Source: Pseudonocardiales bacterium (GTDB lineage Bacteria > Actinomycetota > Actinomycetes > Mycobacteriales > Pseudonocardiaceae). From it: a stretch of DNA of 61,668 nucleotides. The notes under the pieces are model-generated. The model worked only from the letters and a program-made list of their open reading frames with translations. It was not told where the DNA came from and did not search any database. Below are positions 17,986 to 26,524 of this stretch, piece by piece. The DNA is taken from assembly GCA_023252195.1 (NCBI GenBank), contig JAHEXI010000008.1:1-61668 (forward strand), written 5' to 3'. Numbering within the stretch: position 1 is the stretch's first letter; the number at the start of each line of letters is the position of its first letter. Made by a program: the position numbers and the translations under genes.

Positions 17986-19503
17986 GTGTCAGAGCGACAA
18001 TCCGATCTCGGCCAGGTGTGGAACGAGGTCGTGCGGGAGCTCTCCACCGGGACGCTGTCGCCTCAGCAACGTGCCTGGATGCGGGTCACCCGGCCGATCG
18101 GTCTGCTGGATGGCACCGCGCTGCTGGCTGCGCCCAGCGACTTCGCCAAGGACGCCATCGAACGGGCACTCCGCGAACCGATCAGCGCGGCACTGTCCCG
18201 GCGCCTGGGTCGCCAGGTGTCGCTCGCGGTGAAGGTGGACCACCCACTGCCGGTGCCACCGCAGCTACCGCCACAGTTCACCGCACCCGGCGCAGCTGAG
18301 ACCGATAACTACGGCCGGGACAGCTCGACGCCGGGACCGACCACCATCGGCGTCGATGCCAACTCCGACGGGCAGAGCGAGAAGGAGGCCGCGGTGGCCA
18401 CCGTGAACGAGATCTGGCCCACTTTCGCCGGCCCGGCCGCCGCCGCATCGACCCGGCCGCCGAGGTCGCAGACCAAGCTCAACGAGAAGTACACCTTCGA
18501 TACTTTTGTGATCGGGGCGTCCAACCGCTTCGCGCATGCCGCCGCGGTGGCGGTGTCCGAGGCCCCGGCGCGGGCTTACAACCCACTGTTCGTCTGGGGC
18601 GAGTCAGGGTTGGGCAAGACGCACCTGCTGCACGCCGTCGGCCATTACGCCGAGCGGTTGTTCCCTGGCATGCGGGTGCGCTACGTCTCCACCGAAGAGT
18701 TCACCAACGACTTCATCAACTCCCTGCGCGACGACCGCAAGGTGGCCTTCCAACGCCGTTACCGCGACGTCGACGTGCTGCTCGTCGACGACATCCAGTT
18801 CCTGGAGGGCAAGGAAGGCACCCAGGAGGAGTTCTTCCACACCTTCAACACCCTGCACAACGCCAACAAGCAGATCGTGATCTCCTCCGACCGCCCACCC
18901 AAAGGACTGGGCACCTTGGAGGACCGGCTGCGCACCCGGTTCGAGTGGGGCCTGATCACCGACATCCAGCCACCCGAACTCGAGACCCGGATCGCCATCC
19001 TGCGCAAGAAGGCCGCCGGCGACAGGCTGGCCGCACCCGATGAGGTGCTGGAGTTCATCGCCGCCCGGATCGAACGCAACATTCGCGAGCTGGAGGGCGC
19101 ACTGATCCGCGTCACCGCGTTCGCATCACTGAACCGCCAACCCGTCGACAACCAGCTCGCCGAGATCGTGCTGCGCGACCTCATCCCCGACGACCAGGCG
19201 CACGAGATCGGCGCCCCCAACATCATGGCGGTGACTGCGGAGTTCTTCGGCCTCACCATCGAGGACCTGTGCGGACCGGGTAAGACCAAGCACGTCGCGC
19301 AGGCCCGGCAGATCGCCATGTACCTGTGCCGGGAGCTGACTGATCTGTCGTTACCCAGGATCGGCCAGATCTTCGGCGGCCGCGACCACACCACAGTGAT
19401 GCACGCGGACCGCAAGATCCGCAAGGAGATGGCCGAACGCCGTCGCACCTACGACCAGGTGCAGGAACTCACCTCCCGGATCAAGCAGCGCGCCCGATCC
19501 TGA
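17986..19503 (+). CDS. dnaA: Chromosomal replication initiator protein DnaA
   Basis: A 505-residue AAA+ initiator that melts the origin. Domain I (residues 1-90) loads helicase. Domain II is a variable linker. Domain III has Walker A GESGLGKT and Walker B LLVDDIQF. Domain IV ends with the DNA-binding signature [15 protein letters not shown]. The GTG at 17986 follows AAGGGGAG with 7-base spacing and is chosen over an in-frame upstream start at 17794. Unusually, neither oriC-like sequence nor dnaN follows it; a terminator and a toxin-antitoxin pair do. Confidence 0.97.
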   Translation: MSERQSDLGQVWNEVVRELSTGTLSPQQRAWMRVTRPIGLLDGTALLAAPSDFAKDAIERALREPISAALSRRLGRQVSLAVKVDHPLPVPPQLPPQFTAPGAAETDNYGRDSSTPGPTTIGVDANSDGQSEKEAAVATVNEIWPTFAGPAAAASTRPPRSQTKLNEKYTFDTFVIGASNRFAHAAAVAVSEAPARAYNPLFVWGESGLGKTHLLHAVGHYAERLFPGMRVRYVSTEEFTNDFINSLRDDRKVAFQRRYRDVDVLLVDDIQFLEGKEGTQEEFFHTFNTLHNANKQIVISSDRPPKGLGTLEDRLRTRFEWGLITDIQPPELETRIAILRKKAAGDRLAAPDEVLEFIAARIERNIRELEGALIRVTAFASLNRQPVDNQLAEIVLRDLIPDDQAHEIGAPNIMAVTAEFFGLTIEDLCGPGKTKHVAQARQIAMYLCRELTDLSLPRIGQIFGGRDHTTVMHADRKIRKEMAERRRTYDQVQELTSRIKQRARS

Positions 19504-19600
19504 CCGGCGGCCCGCGCGATGGGCTCAGGGTGCGACCCAGGGTCGCAGTGGGGGGCAACCCTCATGTGTCCGGCAGCGCGGTCCGGCACGCTCTTGATTA

Positions 19601-19649
19601 TCGGTCGGTTGCCTGGACGCCACGCCGGAACGCCCAGGCAACCGACCGA
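19601..19649 (+). terminator. Terminator hairpin after dnaA
   Basis: TCGGTCGGTTGCCTGG at 19601-19616 is perfectly complementary to 19634-19649 with a 17-base loop, about 100 bases after the dnaA stop. The gap 19504-19746 contains no DnaA box, unlike the usual dnaA-dnaN gap. Confidence 0.7.
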
Positions 19650-19746
19650 ATGAGGAGTTGGATTTTCCGATTTTTGGATGCATCATAGGAGGGGATCGCG
19701 TATCCAGGTCGGGTGCGTCGGCGACGAGCGTTCGACGGGAGTTGCG

Positions 19747-20043
19747 ATGGCTGCTTCAGAGACCCGGCCGCCTCGTGCGACGGTTCGAGCCAAAGCGCAG
19801 CTCACCCTGCCCACGGAAATCCGCGAGGCACTGCACGTCAGCGAGGGAGACGAGGTCGAGTTCACGATCACCGACGCGGGCGAGGTCCTGCTGCGCGGCA
19901 TGACCAGCGTGCCCGCCGACCAGCGTTGGTTCTGGGAGCCGGAATGGCAGGCCGGCGAGCGCGAGGCGAGCGAACAGATCAAGGCTGGTGACGTCGAGAT
20001 CTTCGATGATGCCGATGCGATGTTCGCCTCACTGAACGACTAG
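19747..20043 (+). CDS. AbrB/SpoVT-like antitoxin
   Basis: 98 residues. The N-terminal half (RATVRAKAQLTLPTEIREALHVSEGDEVEFTI) matches the swapped-hairpin AbrB/MazE DNA-binding fold, and the C-terminal half is acidic (GDVEIFDDADAMF), fitting a toxin-neutralising tail. ATG 19747 has GGGAG five bases upstream. The toxin-like gene starts 6 bases after its stop. Most likely the antitoxin and autorepressor of a type II pair. Confidence 0.82.
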   Translation: MAASETRPPRATVRAKAQLTLPTEIREALHVSEGDEVEFTITDAGEVLLRGMTSVPADQRWFWEPEWQAGEREASEQIKAGDVEIFDDADAMFASLND

Positions 20044-20049
20044 ACAACA

Positions 20050-20343
20050 GTGCCGACGTTCGCGATGACACCGCGCTTCCGGCGTGATCTCAAGGCCCTG
20101 AGCTCTGAGCAACGCGCCCGGTTCGAGAAGACCGTGCGCGAGGAGTTCGTGCCCGATGTCGACGCCCTCCGGTGGCGGCGAGGGCTGCGGGTCAAGCGGG
20201 TTCAGGGCGTACCGAAGGTGTTTGAGATGACCTGGGCGCCGGATGGCCGGGCCACCTGGGAGTTCGGGGCACCGATCCGCGACGGCGTGCAGCATGTGAT
20301 CTGGCGCCGGATCGGCACCCACGACATCTTCGCCGATGCTTGA
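20050..20343 (+). CDS. RelE/ParE-like toxin
   Basis: 97 residues with the small basic RelE/ParE-type fold: TPRFRRDLKALSSEQRARF, then VKRVQGVPKVFEMTW, WEFGAPIRDG and VIWRRIGTHDIF. Such toxins cut mRNA on the ribosome or poison gyrase; which applies is not clear. GTG start; co-transcribed with the AbrB-like gene just upstream. The pair lies directly after dnaA where dnaN is expected. Confidence 0.78.
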   Translation: MPTFAMTPRFRRDLKALSSEQRARFEKTVREEFVPDVDALRWRRGLRVKRVQGVPKVFEMTWAPDGRATWEFGAPIRDGVQHVIWRRIGTHDIFADA

Positions 20344-20357
20344 CCTAGCCTGCGGAC

Positions 20358-21842
20358 CTATTCCTCGACGTAGGGATGACCATCGCGGGCGGCCTCCAGC
20401 TGTGCGCGAGTGAGAACCGTACCGGACGGCCAGTCGATTTGGGTCAGTTTCTCCAGACCGTCGGGCGCGCCGGTGATGCTGTCAGCGCCATGAGCGGTGA
20501 TGTCGTCCAATAGCCGAGAGATCAGTAGAGCCAAGGATCCTTGCCCTGAACGGGCGTAGCTTCCCCAGCTCAGTCCGTAATACTCGTCCTTGGGAGCAGG
20601 GTAGAGCGTCCCGTCCTGGGTCCGCACCCAGATAGGCGTGTCCACAATGACTTCGGCCAGCGGGCTGAAGGTTGCGAGCCATTGTGGGATCGCCGCCAGC
20701 AGCATGCCGTTCGGCTCGCGGACGACTGGGGCGTCGGTCTCCGGATCGGTCAGAGTCTCCTGCCGACCGTCGAAGTCGATGAGCTCGAACGCCGCGGTGC
20801 GCTCGATGGGCTCCAGCCGTGCAGCCCACTCGGCGCCGTACTCCGTGGCGGGGTCGATCTCCTCCGGGTTGGAGAACGGGAAATCGCCGCCGCCGTCCCA
20901 CGTGACTACCTCGCGCACACATTCGGCAGCCAGTTGATCGGTGCGGGCGAGGATCGCTGACCAACCAGTACGACGGAGAGCCTCGTCGAGAGCCTCGTCG
21001 TTGGCCTCGGGAACCGGCAGGGGGTGGGCGGCCACCACGGTGACCTCACCCTGGTGCCGACCAAATTTGATAGAGCGCTCCTCGCATTCAGCGAGAATCT
21101 GCAGGTCAAGCAACGCGCCGGCGGTGGAGCCGAGTTGTGCAATCCTGGCCGTCTGAAGCAGCACCCGGTGGGCGAGGTCGTCTCGCGGCAAGGTCATGGC
21201 CAGCCGCAGCAGCGACGTGACGTCGACCCCAGGGATCGTCGGGTAGGTCACTGCCGGCGCCCCAGGTACCCATGCTGCGATCAACGTAGCGATCCGCAGC
21301 CCGAACGGCCGGTACGGCGCCGGTTGGCCCAACACTCGCGCCAGATCAGGCCAGCTCATCCCGAAGCGTCTCCAGCGGATCAGATTGCCGGGTTGCGCGG
21401 TCGATAACCCGGGTCCGAAGACGCCAAAGTCCCCCTGTACGTGGATCAGAGCATCGGCGTCCGGAAGCTACGCAGCGACGCTTGGCAGCGCCAGCCCGGC
21501 CAGCCCCGGGCGGGACCACAGCACGCAGACCGTGCCGACATCAGTGCCCCACGACTGCACCACGGCGGCCTCAATCTCACGCGCGCCGAGGTACGCGGCC
21601 GGGCGGTTGGCGTCAGGCCAGTAGCGGGATGGAACGCGGTTGATCAACTCGGGATGGGTGCTCGCTGCCCACCGGAACACATCATTCTCATTCCAGACCG
21701 GCTGACCGTCCTTCGTACCGGCAGGTGATGCAAACTCACCGACCTTCGACCGACATCACAGCAAGGGCAGCGGCCAGCCGAGGAGCTTCGCGCAGTCTGC
21801 GAGGTCGATACGATCCGGGCCGTCCTCGTCGGTGTCACCCAC
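20358..21842 (-). pseudogene. Helix-turn-helix protein gene interrupted by two in-frame stop codons
   Basis: A single reading frame of about 495 codons can be followed from the GTG at 21840-21842 to 20358, but TGA at 21756-21758 and TAG at 21468-21470 break it. The first part (DRIDLADCAKLLGW, then GTKDGQPVWNENDVFRWA) resembles an AlpA/MerR-like helix-turn-helix. The rest, including an intact 333-residue open stretch (20358-21359), matches nothing I recognise. Protein-like composition continues across both stops with no frameshift, so the inactivation looks recent. Whether the 333-residue part is still made is unknown. Confidence 0.7.
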
Positions 21843-21929
21843 GAGTCCATCCTGCCGCTGGTGGTGCGGGCCAGGCGATCAGCGTGCGTCGCCCTGTTTT
21901 GTCCTACCTCCTGTGCTACCGTTTTCATC

Positions 21930-22202
21930 ATGGTGCAGCGGCAGAAGAGATCGATCTCGCTACCGGCTGAGCTGGCAGACGCCATCGAGAAAGCGGCCAG
22001 CTCAGAGGGAACCACAGTGAGCGGCTGGCTGGCTGACACAGCGGCCCACCGCCTACGACTGGACGCCGGAAGACGGGCTATCGCCGAATGGGAGACCGAC
22101 AACGGGCCACTGACGGCAGCGGAGCTCGCCGACGGGTTGGCCCGAGCTCGCGCGCTGCTGGGGCGGTCCGCAGCGGGCCAACCGACGAAGCGATCGGCAT
22201 AG
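21930..22202 (+). CDS. Ribbon-helix-helix antitoxin (VapB/CopG-like)
   Basis: 90 residues. KRSISLPAELADAIEKAASSEGTTVSGWLADTA is a typical ribbon-helix-helix segment (split here by family pattern: strand, then two helices). The C-terminal AELADGLARARALLGR helix would wrap the toxin. ATG at 21930. Its stop touches the ATG of the downstream PIN toxin with no spacing, implying coupled translation. Presumed autorepressor. Confidence 0.8.
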   Translation: MVQRQKRSISLPAELADAIEKAASSEGTTVSGWLADTAAHRLRLDAGRRAIAEWETDNGPLTAAELADGLARARALLGRSAAGQPTKRSA

Positions 22203-22586
22203 ATGGCCGGCGTCACCTACGACACGGGGCCGCTGATCGCAGCTGAGCGCAACGACCGGCGAATGTGGGCTTTGCACGCCGGCTTCCTTGCCGAAGAAGT
22301 CGCTCCGGTCGTTCCGGCGCCGGTGCTCGCCGAGGCATGGCGAGGAGGGCCACGGCAGGCGAACCTCGTCCGCATGCTCTCGATGTGCAACGTGGAGTGG
22401 ATGACAGAAGACCAGGCTCGCAAGGTCGGCGCCCTCGCCGGTCAGTCAGGCCATGACGACATCGTGGATGTGACAGTGGTGGAAGGCGCCATCCGCCGGG
22501 GCGATGCCATCGTCACGGCGAACCGGGCACACATCGAGAAGGTGAGGCAAGCGGTCGGCCTCACACTCTGCATAGAAAACGTGTAA
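22203..22586 (+). CDS. PIN-domain ribonuclease toxin (VapC-like)
   Basis: 127 residues with PIN-domain acidic residues: D7 in TYDTGPLIAAE, E44 in VLAEAWRG, aspartates in SGHDDIVD (about 85) and D101 in RGDAIVTAN. VapC toxins are Mg-dependent RNases that cut tRNA or rRNA. The ATG directly follows the antitoxin stop. A complete, probably working vapBC-type module. Confidence 0.85.
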   Translation: MAGVTYDTGPLIAAERNDRRMWALHAGFLAEEVAPVVPAPVLAEAWRGGPRQANLVRMLSMCNVEWMTEDQARKVGALAGQSGHDDIVDVTVVEGAIRRGDAIVTANRAHIEKVRQAVGLTLCIENV

Positions 22587-22620
22587 CCCGGCTACCGCAC
22601 TGAATCGAGACGGCGGGGGC

Positions 22621-24073
22621 TCAGTCGACCGCGGCGTGAGCGCTCACGACGTCCCGGTCCTCATCGGGCGGTGGGGCGCCACCGGGCCGGAGCAGTAGAG
22701 CGCCCAGTGCTGCCGCCGTGGCGGCAAAGACCGCCCCGACCAGGAAGGCAGCGTGGTAGCCCCCGGTGAGCGCATCGAGCCGATCGACGCCGACGGCCGT
22801 CAGTCCCTTGGTCCGGGCATCGGCGAGGCTGGCGAGCACGGCCAGCCCGAGCGCACCACCCATCATGAACGAGGTGTTCGCCACGCCCGAGGCGAGACCG
22901 GCCTCGCTCGGCTGCACCTCGCTCATAGCGGCGAGGAGTACCGGGTTGAACGACACTCCCATACCGAGGCCGAGCAGGATCATCCCCGGCAACACGTCAA
23001 CGGCGAAGTTCCCGCTGACCGGGGCACGCGCGAAAAGTGCGAGACTGGCCGCGACGAGCAGCATCCCGATCGCCAGCGGCGCCCTGAAGCCATATCGCAG
23101 GACGATTCGCTCGGACAGTCCTAGCGAGAAGGCACCCATGATCAGGTTCGCCGGCAGGAATGCGAGACCGACCGCGAGCGGGCTGTAGCCGAGCACGAGC
23201 TGCAGGTACAGGGCGGACAGGAAGAACCACGCGAACATGGCAGCCGCCCACAACACACCGACGACGTTCGCGGTGGCGACGCTGCGGAGTCGGAACAGTG
23301 CAAGTGGCATGACCGGCGATGCCGCGTGGGTCTCGATGCGGAGGAACACCGCGAATAGCGCGACCGCGACGACGAGCAGGCCGATCGTCTGAACCGAAGC
23401 CCAGCCGGCATTGTTGCCATCCATGATCGCGTAGACGGCGATCATGAGAGCTGCGGTCACGGTGACGGAGCCGGCCACGTCGAGCTTCCCTGCTCCCCGC
23501 TGACCAGCCACGGCGGGGAGCAGGACAAGGGCAGGAAGCAATGACCGCAGCACCAATCGGGATGTTGACCAGGAAGATCCAGTGCCAGTTGAGCGAACCG
23601 GTCAGTACGCCGCCGAGGAGCACACCGATACTTCCGCCACCGGCGATGATGAAGCCGATGAAGCCCATCGCCTTGGCTCGCGCGGCCGGCTCAGTGAACA
23701 TGATCATGATCAACGACAGCGAGACCACCGATACGGCCGCCCCACCGAGGCCCTGCATCGCACGCGCCACGACCAGAGACTCCGCCGATGTGGCCAGACC
23801 ACAGGCGAGCGAGGCGCAGGTGAATACAGTCAGGCCGATCAAGAACAGGCGACGGTGGCCGAAGAAGTCCCCCATCCGCCCGGCGAGAAGCAAGAACCCA
23901 CCGAAGGTCAGCATGTAGATGTTGACCACCCAGGCCAGAGAGGCCTCCGAGAATCCGAGATCCGCGCGAATCGACGGCAACGCGACGTTCACGATCGTGC
24001 CGTCGAGAACGATCATCAAATCCCCCAGGCACAGCACCAGCAGCGCCAGCCACCGTCTCCGCTCGGTAGTCAC
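22621..24073 (-). pseudogene. DHA2-type MFS drug-efflux transporter with a frameshift
   Basis: The N-terminal part, from GTG 24073 to about 23540, carries LCLGDLMIVLDGTIVNVALPS, ARAMQGLGGAAV and SLNWHWIFLVNIPIGAAV, the classic EmrB/QacA start. The protein continues in a different frame from about 23550 to the stop at 22621 (LLPAVAGQRGAGKLDVAG onward, eight or more hydrophobic segments). Joined, the length (about 484 residues, 14 segments) is normal. One indel near 23535-23550 therefore breaks it, either a real mutation or an assembly error. Substrates of such pumps are typically drugs or metabolites. Confidence 0.8.
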
Positions 24074-24173
24074 GGTCGCTCCATTCGTCGCCGACTCCGG
24101 CGAATCCCGGTCCCGGTGGGACGATGGTGGTTGACCGCATCATGGCTGACGGGTCAACCGGCAGTGAAGTCAT

Positions 24174-24701
24174 TTAGCTGGGAGCGGAGTCACCGAATTC
24201 GAACCGGCCCCGCAATGTCCACTGCCTGTCGAAGGCCAGCAGCCACGCCTCGCACAGCTCAGCGCAGATCGGCAGCTCGGCGGAGACCTCCTGTTCGATC
24301 CGCACAGCGGTCTCCGCCGAACACCGCAGGGCGACCGTCAAGTGCGGCTCCACATCGCCGTAGACGCCCTCGTAGGGCACCACATCCGGCCATCGGCGCC
24401 GTGTCTTGGCGATGAGCTCGTCGAGCCCGTCGGTCAGCTCAGGGCGCAACGCCACGAACCCGCCGCGCCGGTAACACTCCACGAAGTCAACCGCGATCGG
24501 CAGCTGCTCGACGAACAACTCATTCAACGAAGTGGTGACGCGCTCGTCGAGCTCGGCCGCGACAACGAACGGATACAGCAGTGATACGTGGGCCGGCAAA
24601 CCCTCTCGGACGGTCCCCGGGTACCGATCTCCCACCGAAGCCAGCAGCGCATCCGCCGCCGGCACTGGGATCACCAGACCGGTTTGACCGTGTGTCGGCA
24701 T
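24174..24701 (-). CDS. 2'-5' RNA ligase / LigT-like phosphoesterase
   Basis: 175 residues from the ATG at 24699-24701. Two HxS/T motifs, H38-V-S40 (LPAHVSLLYPF) and H121-L-T123 (VEPHLTVAL), define the 2H phosphoesterase superfamily. Members act on 2'-5' or cyclic phosphates of RNA or nucleotides. The biological substrate here is unknown. In the same direction, 11 bases downstream of the 69-residue gene at 24713, so probably one operon. Confidence 0.82.
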   Translation of the reverse strand: MPTHGQTGLVIPVPAADALLASVGDRYPGTVREGLPAHVSLLYPFVVAAELDERVTTSLNELFVEQLPIAVDFVECYRRGGFVALRPELTDGLDELIAKTRRRWPDVVPYEGVYGDVEPHLTVALRCSAETAVRIEQEVSAELPICAELCEAWLLAFDRQWTLRGRFEFGDSAPS

Positions 24702-24712
24702 CACCGCACCCG

Positions 24713-24922
24713 TCAGCCGAGCAACTCCGTAATCGCCGCGCACAACGTGCGGGCACCGTCCTCGTCGAGCCTAATCAGGCAGCAACCAGTGACGTGCGGA
24801 TCAACTTCAATATCGCCGCCACGCTTGCTGACGAGCAAATTGGTAAACCCGGGCGTGCCACCGTGCTGCGTGCAGGTGGCCGCGATCGCACGGCGGGAGC
24901 TTTCGTTGCGGGGGGCGCTCAT
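24713..24922 (-). CDS. Small conserved hypothetical protein
   Basis: A 69-residue protein from the ATG at 24920-24922: starts SAPRNESSRRAIAATCTQHG, then a basic/acidic mix ending in DEDGARTLCAAITELLG. I believe similar small proteins occur beside XRE-type regulators in Pseudonocardiaceae, but assign no function. It is divergent from the large XRE gene at 25016, sharing a 93-base promoter gap, and leads the RNA ligase-like gene. Confidence 0.6.
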   Translation of the reverse strand: MSAPRNESSRRAIAATCTQHGGTPGFTNLLVSKRGGDIEVDPHVTGCCLIRLDEDGARTLCAAITELLG

Positions 24923-25015
24923 GTGCTTACCGTCGCGCAGGAATGCAACGATGGCCAGAGTGGCAGTGTCGCCTCTGGCTGCGATGGGGGAACGGGCGAC
25001 AACGGGAGGCACGTG

Positions 25016-26221
25016 ATGAACCGGTCGGACTTCGCGGCCGACCTCGCGCGTAGGCGGGCCGACGCCGGGATGTCCCTGGCCAACGTGGCCGCCCGAGCAC
25101 ACGTCAATCGAGGCTACGTTCACCGCGTCGAGCGCGGTGAACGATGGCCGTCACGCGCGGTGGGACGGGCCCTGGATGCTGCCGTGGCCGCCGATGGGGC
25201 CCTACTAGCCCGCTGGGAGGCGGCAGACCGGGAGCCGCAGGAGCTGAGCACTAGTCGCGACGGGCAGCCCACAGAGTTACTGGAGCTAGCCGCCCGGGCG
25301 CGGGCGAGCGACGTCGGGTCGACCACGCTGGATCTACTGGCCCGCAGCGTGGACGAGATGGCCCGGGCTTACACCCGCCTCCCGCCCGCCGAGCTGCTGC
25401 GCAGGGTTCGCGCCAGTACCCGGCAGATCGGCTCCCTGCTGGACGGCCGAGCCACCCTGGCCCAACGCCGCCGCCTGCTCACCTCGGCTGGCTGGCTGGC
25501 TCTACTAGCGGCTACCTTGCACGTTGATCTCGGGCAGCGTAGCGCGGCCGGCGCGGCCCGAAGCGTCGCCGGATCACTGAGCCGGGAGACCGAATACGAC
25601 GAGATCGGTGCGTGGGCCTGCGAGATCGACGCGTGGACTGCGCTGGTCGACCAAGACTGGCCCCGAGCCGCCTCGCTGGCCGCCGCCGGGGAGGCGCAGG
25701 CCCCGTCGGGCAGCCCGGCCGCGGCCCAGCTGGCTGTGCAGGCTGCTCGAGCAACCGCACGCCTCGGGGACGGACCGCAGGTGCGAGCGGCCCTGCGCCG
25801 ATGCGCGGCTGCGTTGGATCGGCAGTCGCAGGACCGTCCTCCTGATCATCACTTCTTCTTCGACGGCGACAAGTTCGAGCTGTACACCGGGACAGCCCTG
25901 GCGTGGCTGGGAGACCCAGCCGCCGAGGATTACGCCCGGCACGCCGCGGCACGGTATGACACAGGCAGTCAGCCCCGCCGGCTAGCGACGGCCTATCTAG
26001 ACCTCGGACTCGTGTTGGCACGGCTGGGCCGACCAGACGAGGCCGCCCACTGCGGTGTGCGCGCGCTGGGGGCGAATCACCTCGTCCCCTCGAACGCGTG
26101 GCGAGCCGACGAACTGATCACCGCAGTGAGGGGTTACCGCGGTGTGCCCGAAGTTGAGGAACTGCGCGAATTGGTGCGACACAAGTCAGATACAACGGGT
26201 AACCGATCTACCCACACCTGA
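25016..26221 (+). CDS. XRE-family regulator with C-terminal TPR-like region
   Basis: 401 residues from the ATG at 25016, which follows GGGAGG. The helix-turn-helix is at about 5-60 (LARRRADAGMSLANVAARAH, RGYVHRVERG). The remaining 340 residues are alanine/leucine-rich helices of TPR type (AATLHVDLGQRSAAGAARSV, LDLGLVLARLGRPDEAAHCG). Such proteins usually sense a peptide or protein partner. It reads toward the oriC-like region and stops where that begins. An open frame upstream of 25016 overlaps the divergent small gene and is rejected. Confidence 0.8.
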   Translation: MNRSDFAADLARRRADAGMSLANVAARAHVNRGYVHRVERGERWPSRAVGRALDAAVAADGALLARWEAADREPQELSTSRDGQPTELLELAARARASDVGSTTLDLLARSVDEMARAYTRLPPAELLRRVRASTRQIGSLLDGRATLAQRRRLLTSAGWLALLAATLHVDLGQRSAAGAARSVAGSLSRETEYDEIGAWACEIDAWTALVDQDWPRAASLAAAGEAQAPSGSPAAAQLAVQAARATARLGDGPQVRAALRRCAAALDRQSQDRPPDHHFFFDGDKFELYTGTALAWLGDPAAEDYARHAAARYDTGSQPRRLATAYLDLGLVLARLGRPDEAAHCGVRALGANHLVPSNAWRADELITAVRGYRGVPEVEELRELVRHKSDTTGNRSTHT

Positions 26222-26524
26222 GGACAACTCTGTGGATAACTGGGAACCGCTGTGCATCCCGGGTCCGCATCCCGTCGCTGTCCACCGTCGGTCGGTAAGC
26301 GCCACGAATGACAAGAGGAGCTGTCCCCACGGCACCACACCGCTGGAACAGGGCAGATGGCGGGTGTCCACACCGCCCACAACACCTACTACTACTACTG
26401 ATGTTTTCTCTAAAGGACAAGATCAAAACATCAGGTCGGTGGATACCCAGCGCAGCAGGTGCCCAAACCCGAGCTGCCACACCCGCCGCTACGGTAGGAG
26501 GCCGCACATAGGGGAGGACGCGTC
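26222..26524. other. oriC: Candidate replication origin (oriC) between the XRE gene and gnd
   Basis: About 300 non-coding bases with an ordered set of origin elements. A perfect DnaA box TGTGGATAA lies at 26231-26239. One-mismatch boxes are at 26219-26227 (TGAGGACAA) and 26364-26372 (GTGTCCACA); two-mismatch ones are at 26278, 26321 and 26438. After the 26364 box come a GC-rich spacer (26373-26385), five CTA/CTG trinucleotides at 26386-26400 and the AT-rich GATGTTTTCTCTAAA. This order (box, spacer, DnaA-trios, AT-rich) is the unwinding module known from Bacillus dnaA-dnaN, in the same orientation relative to the core genes. CTGATGTTTT at 26399-26408 is inverted at 26425-26434. Confidence 0.72.

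Noticed and set aside
23535-23556. Programmed frameshift in the MFS gene
   Set aside because: No slippery sequence or stimulatory structure is evident, and MFS pumps are not known to use one; a mutation or sequence error is simpler.
26386-26400. The CTA run as a meaningless microsatellite
   Set aside because: Its exact placement between a DnaA box with GC-rich spacer and an AT-rich stretch fits DnaA-trios better than a random repeat.
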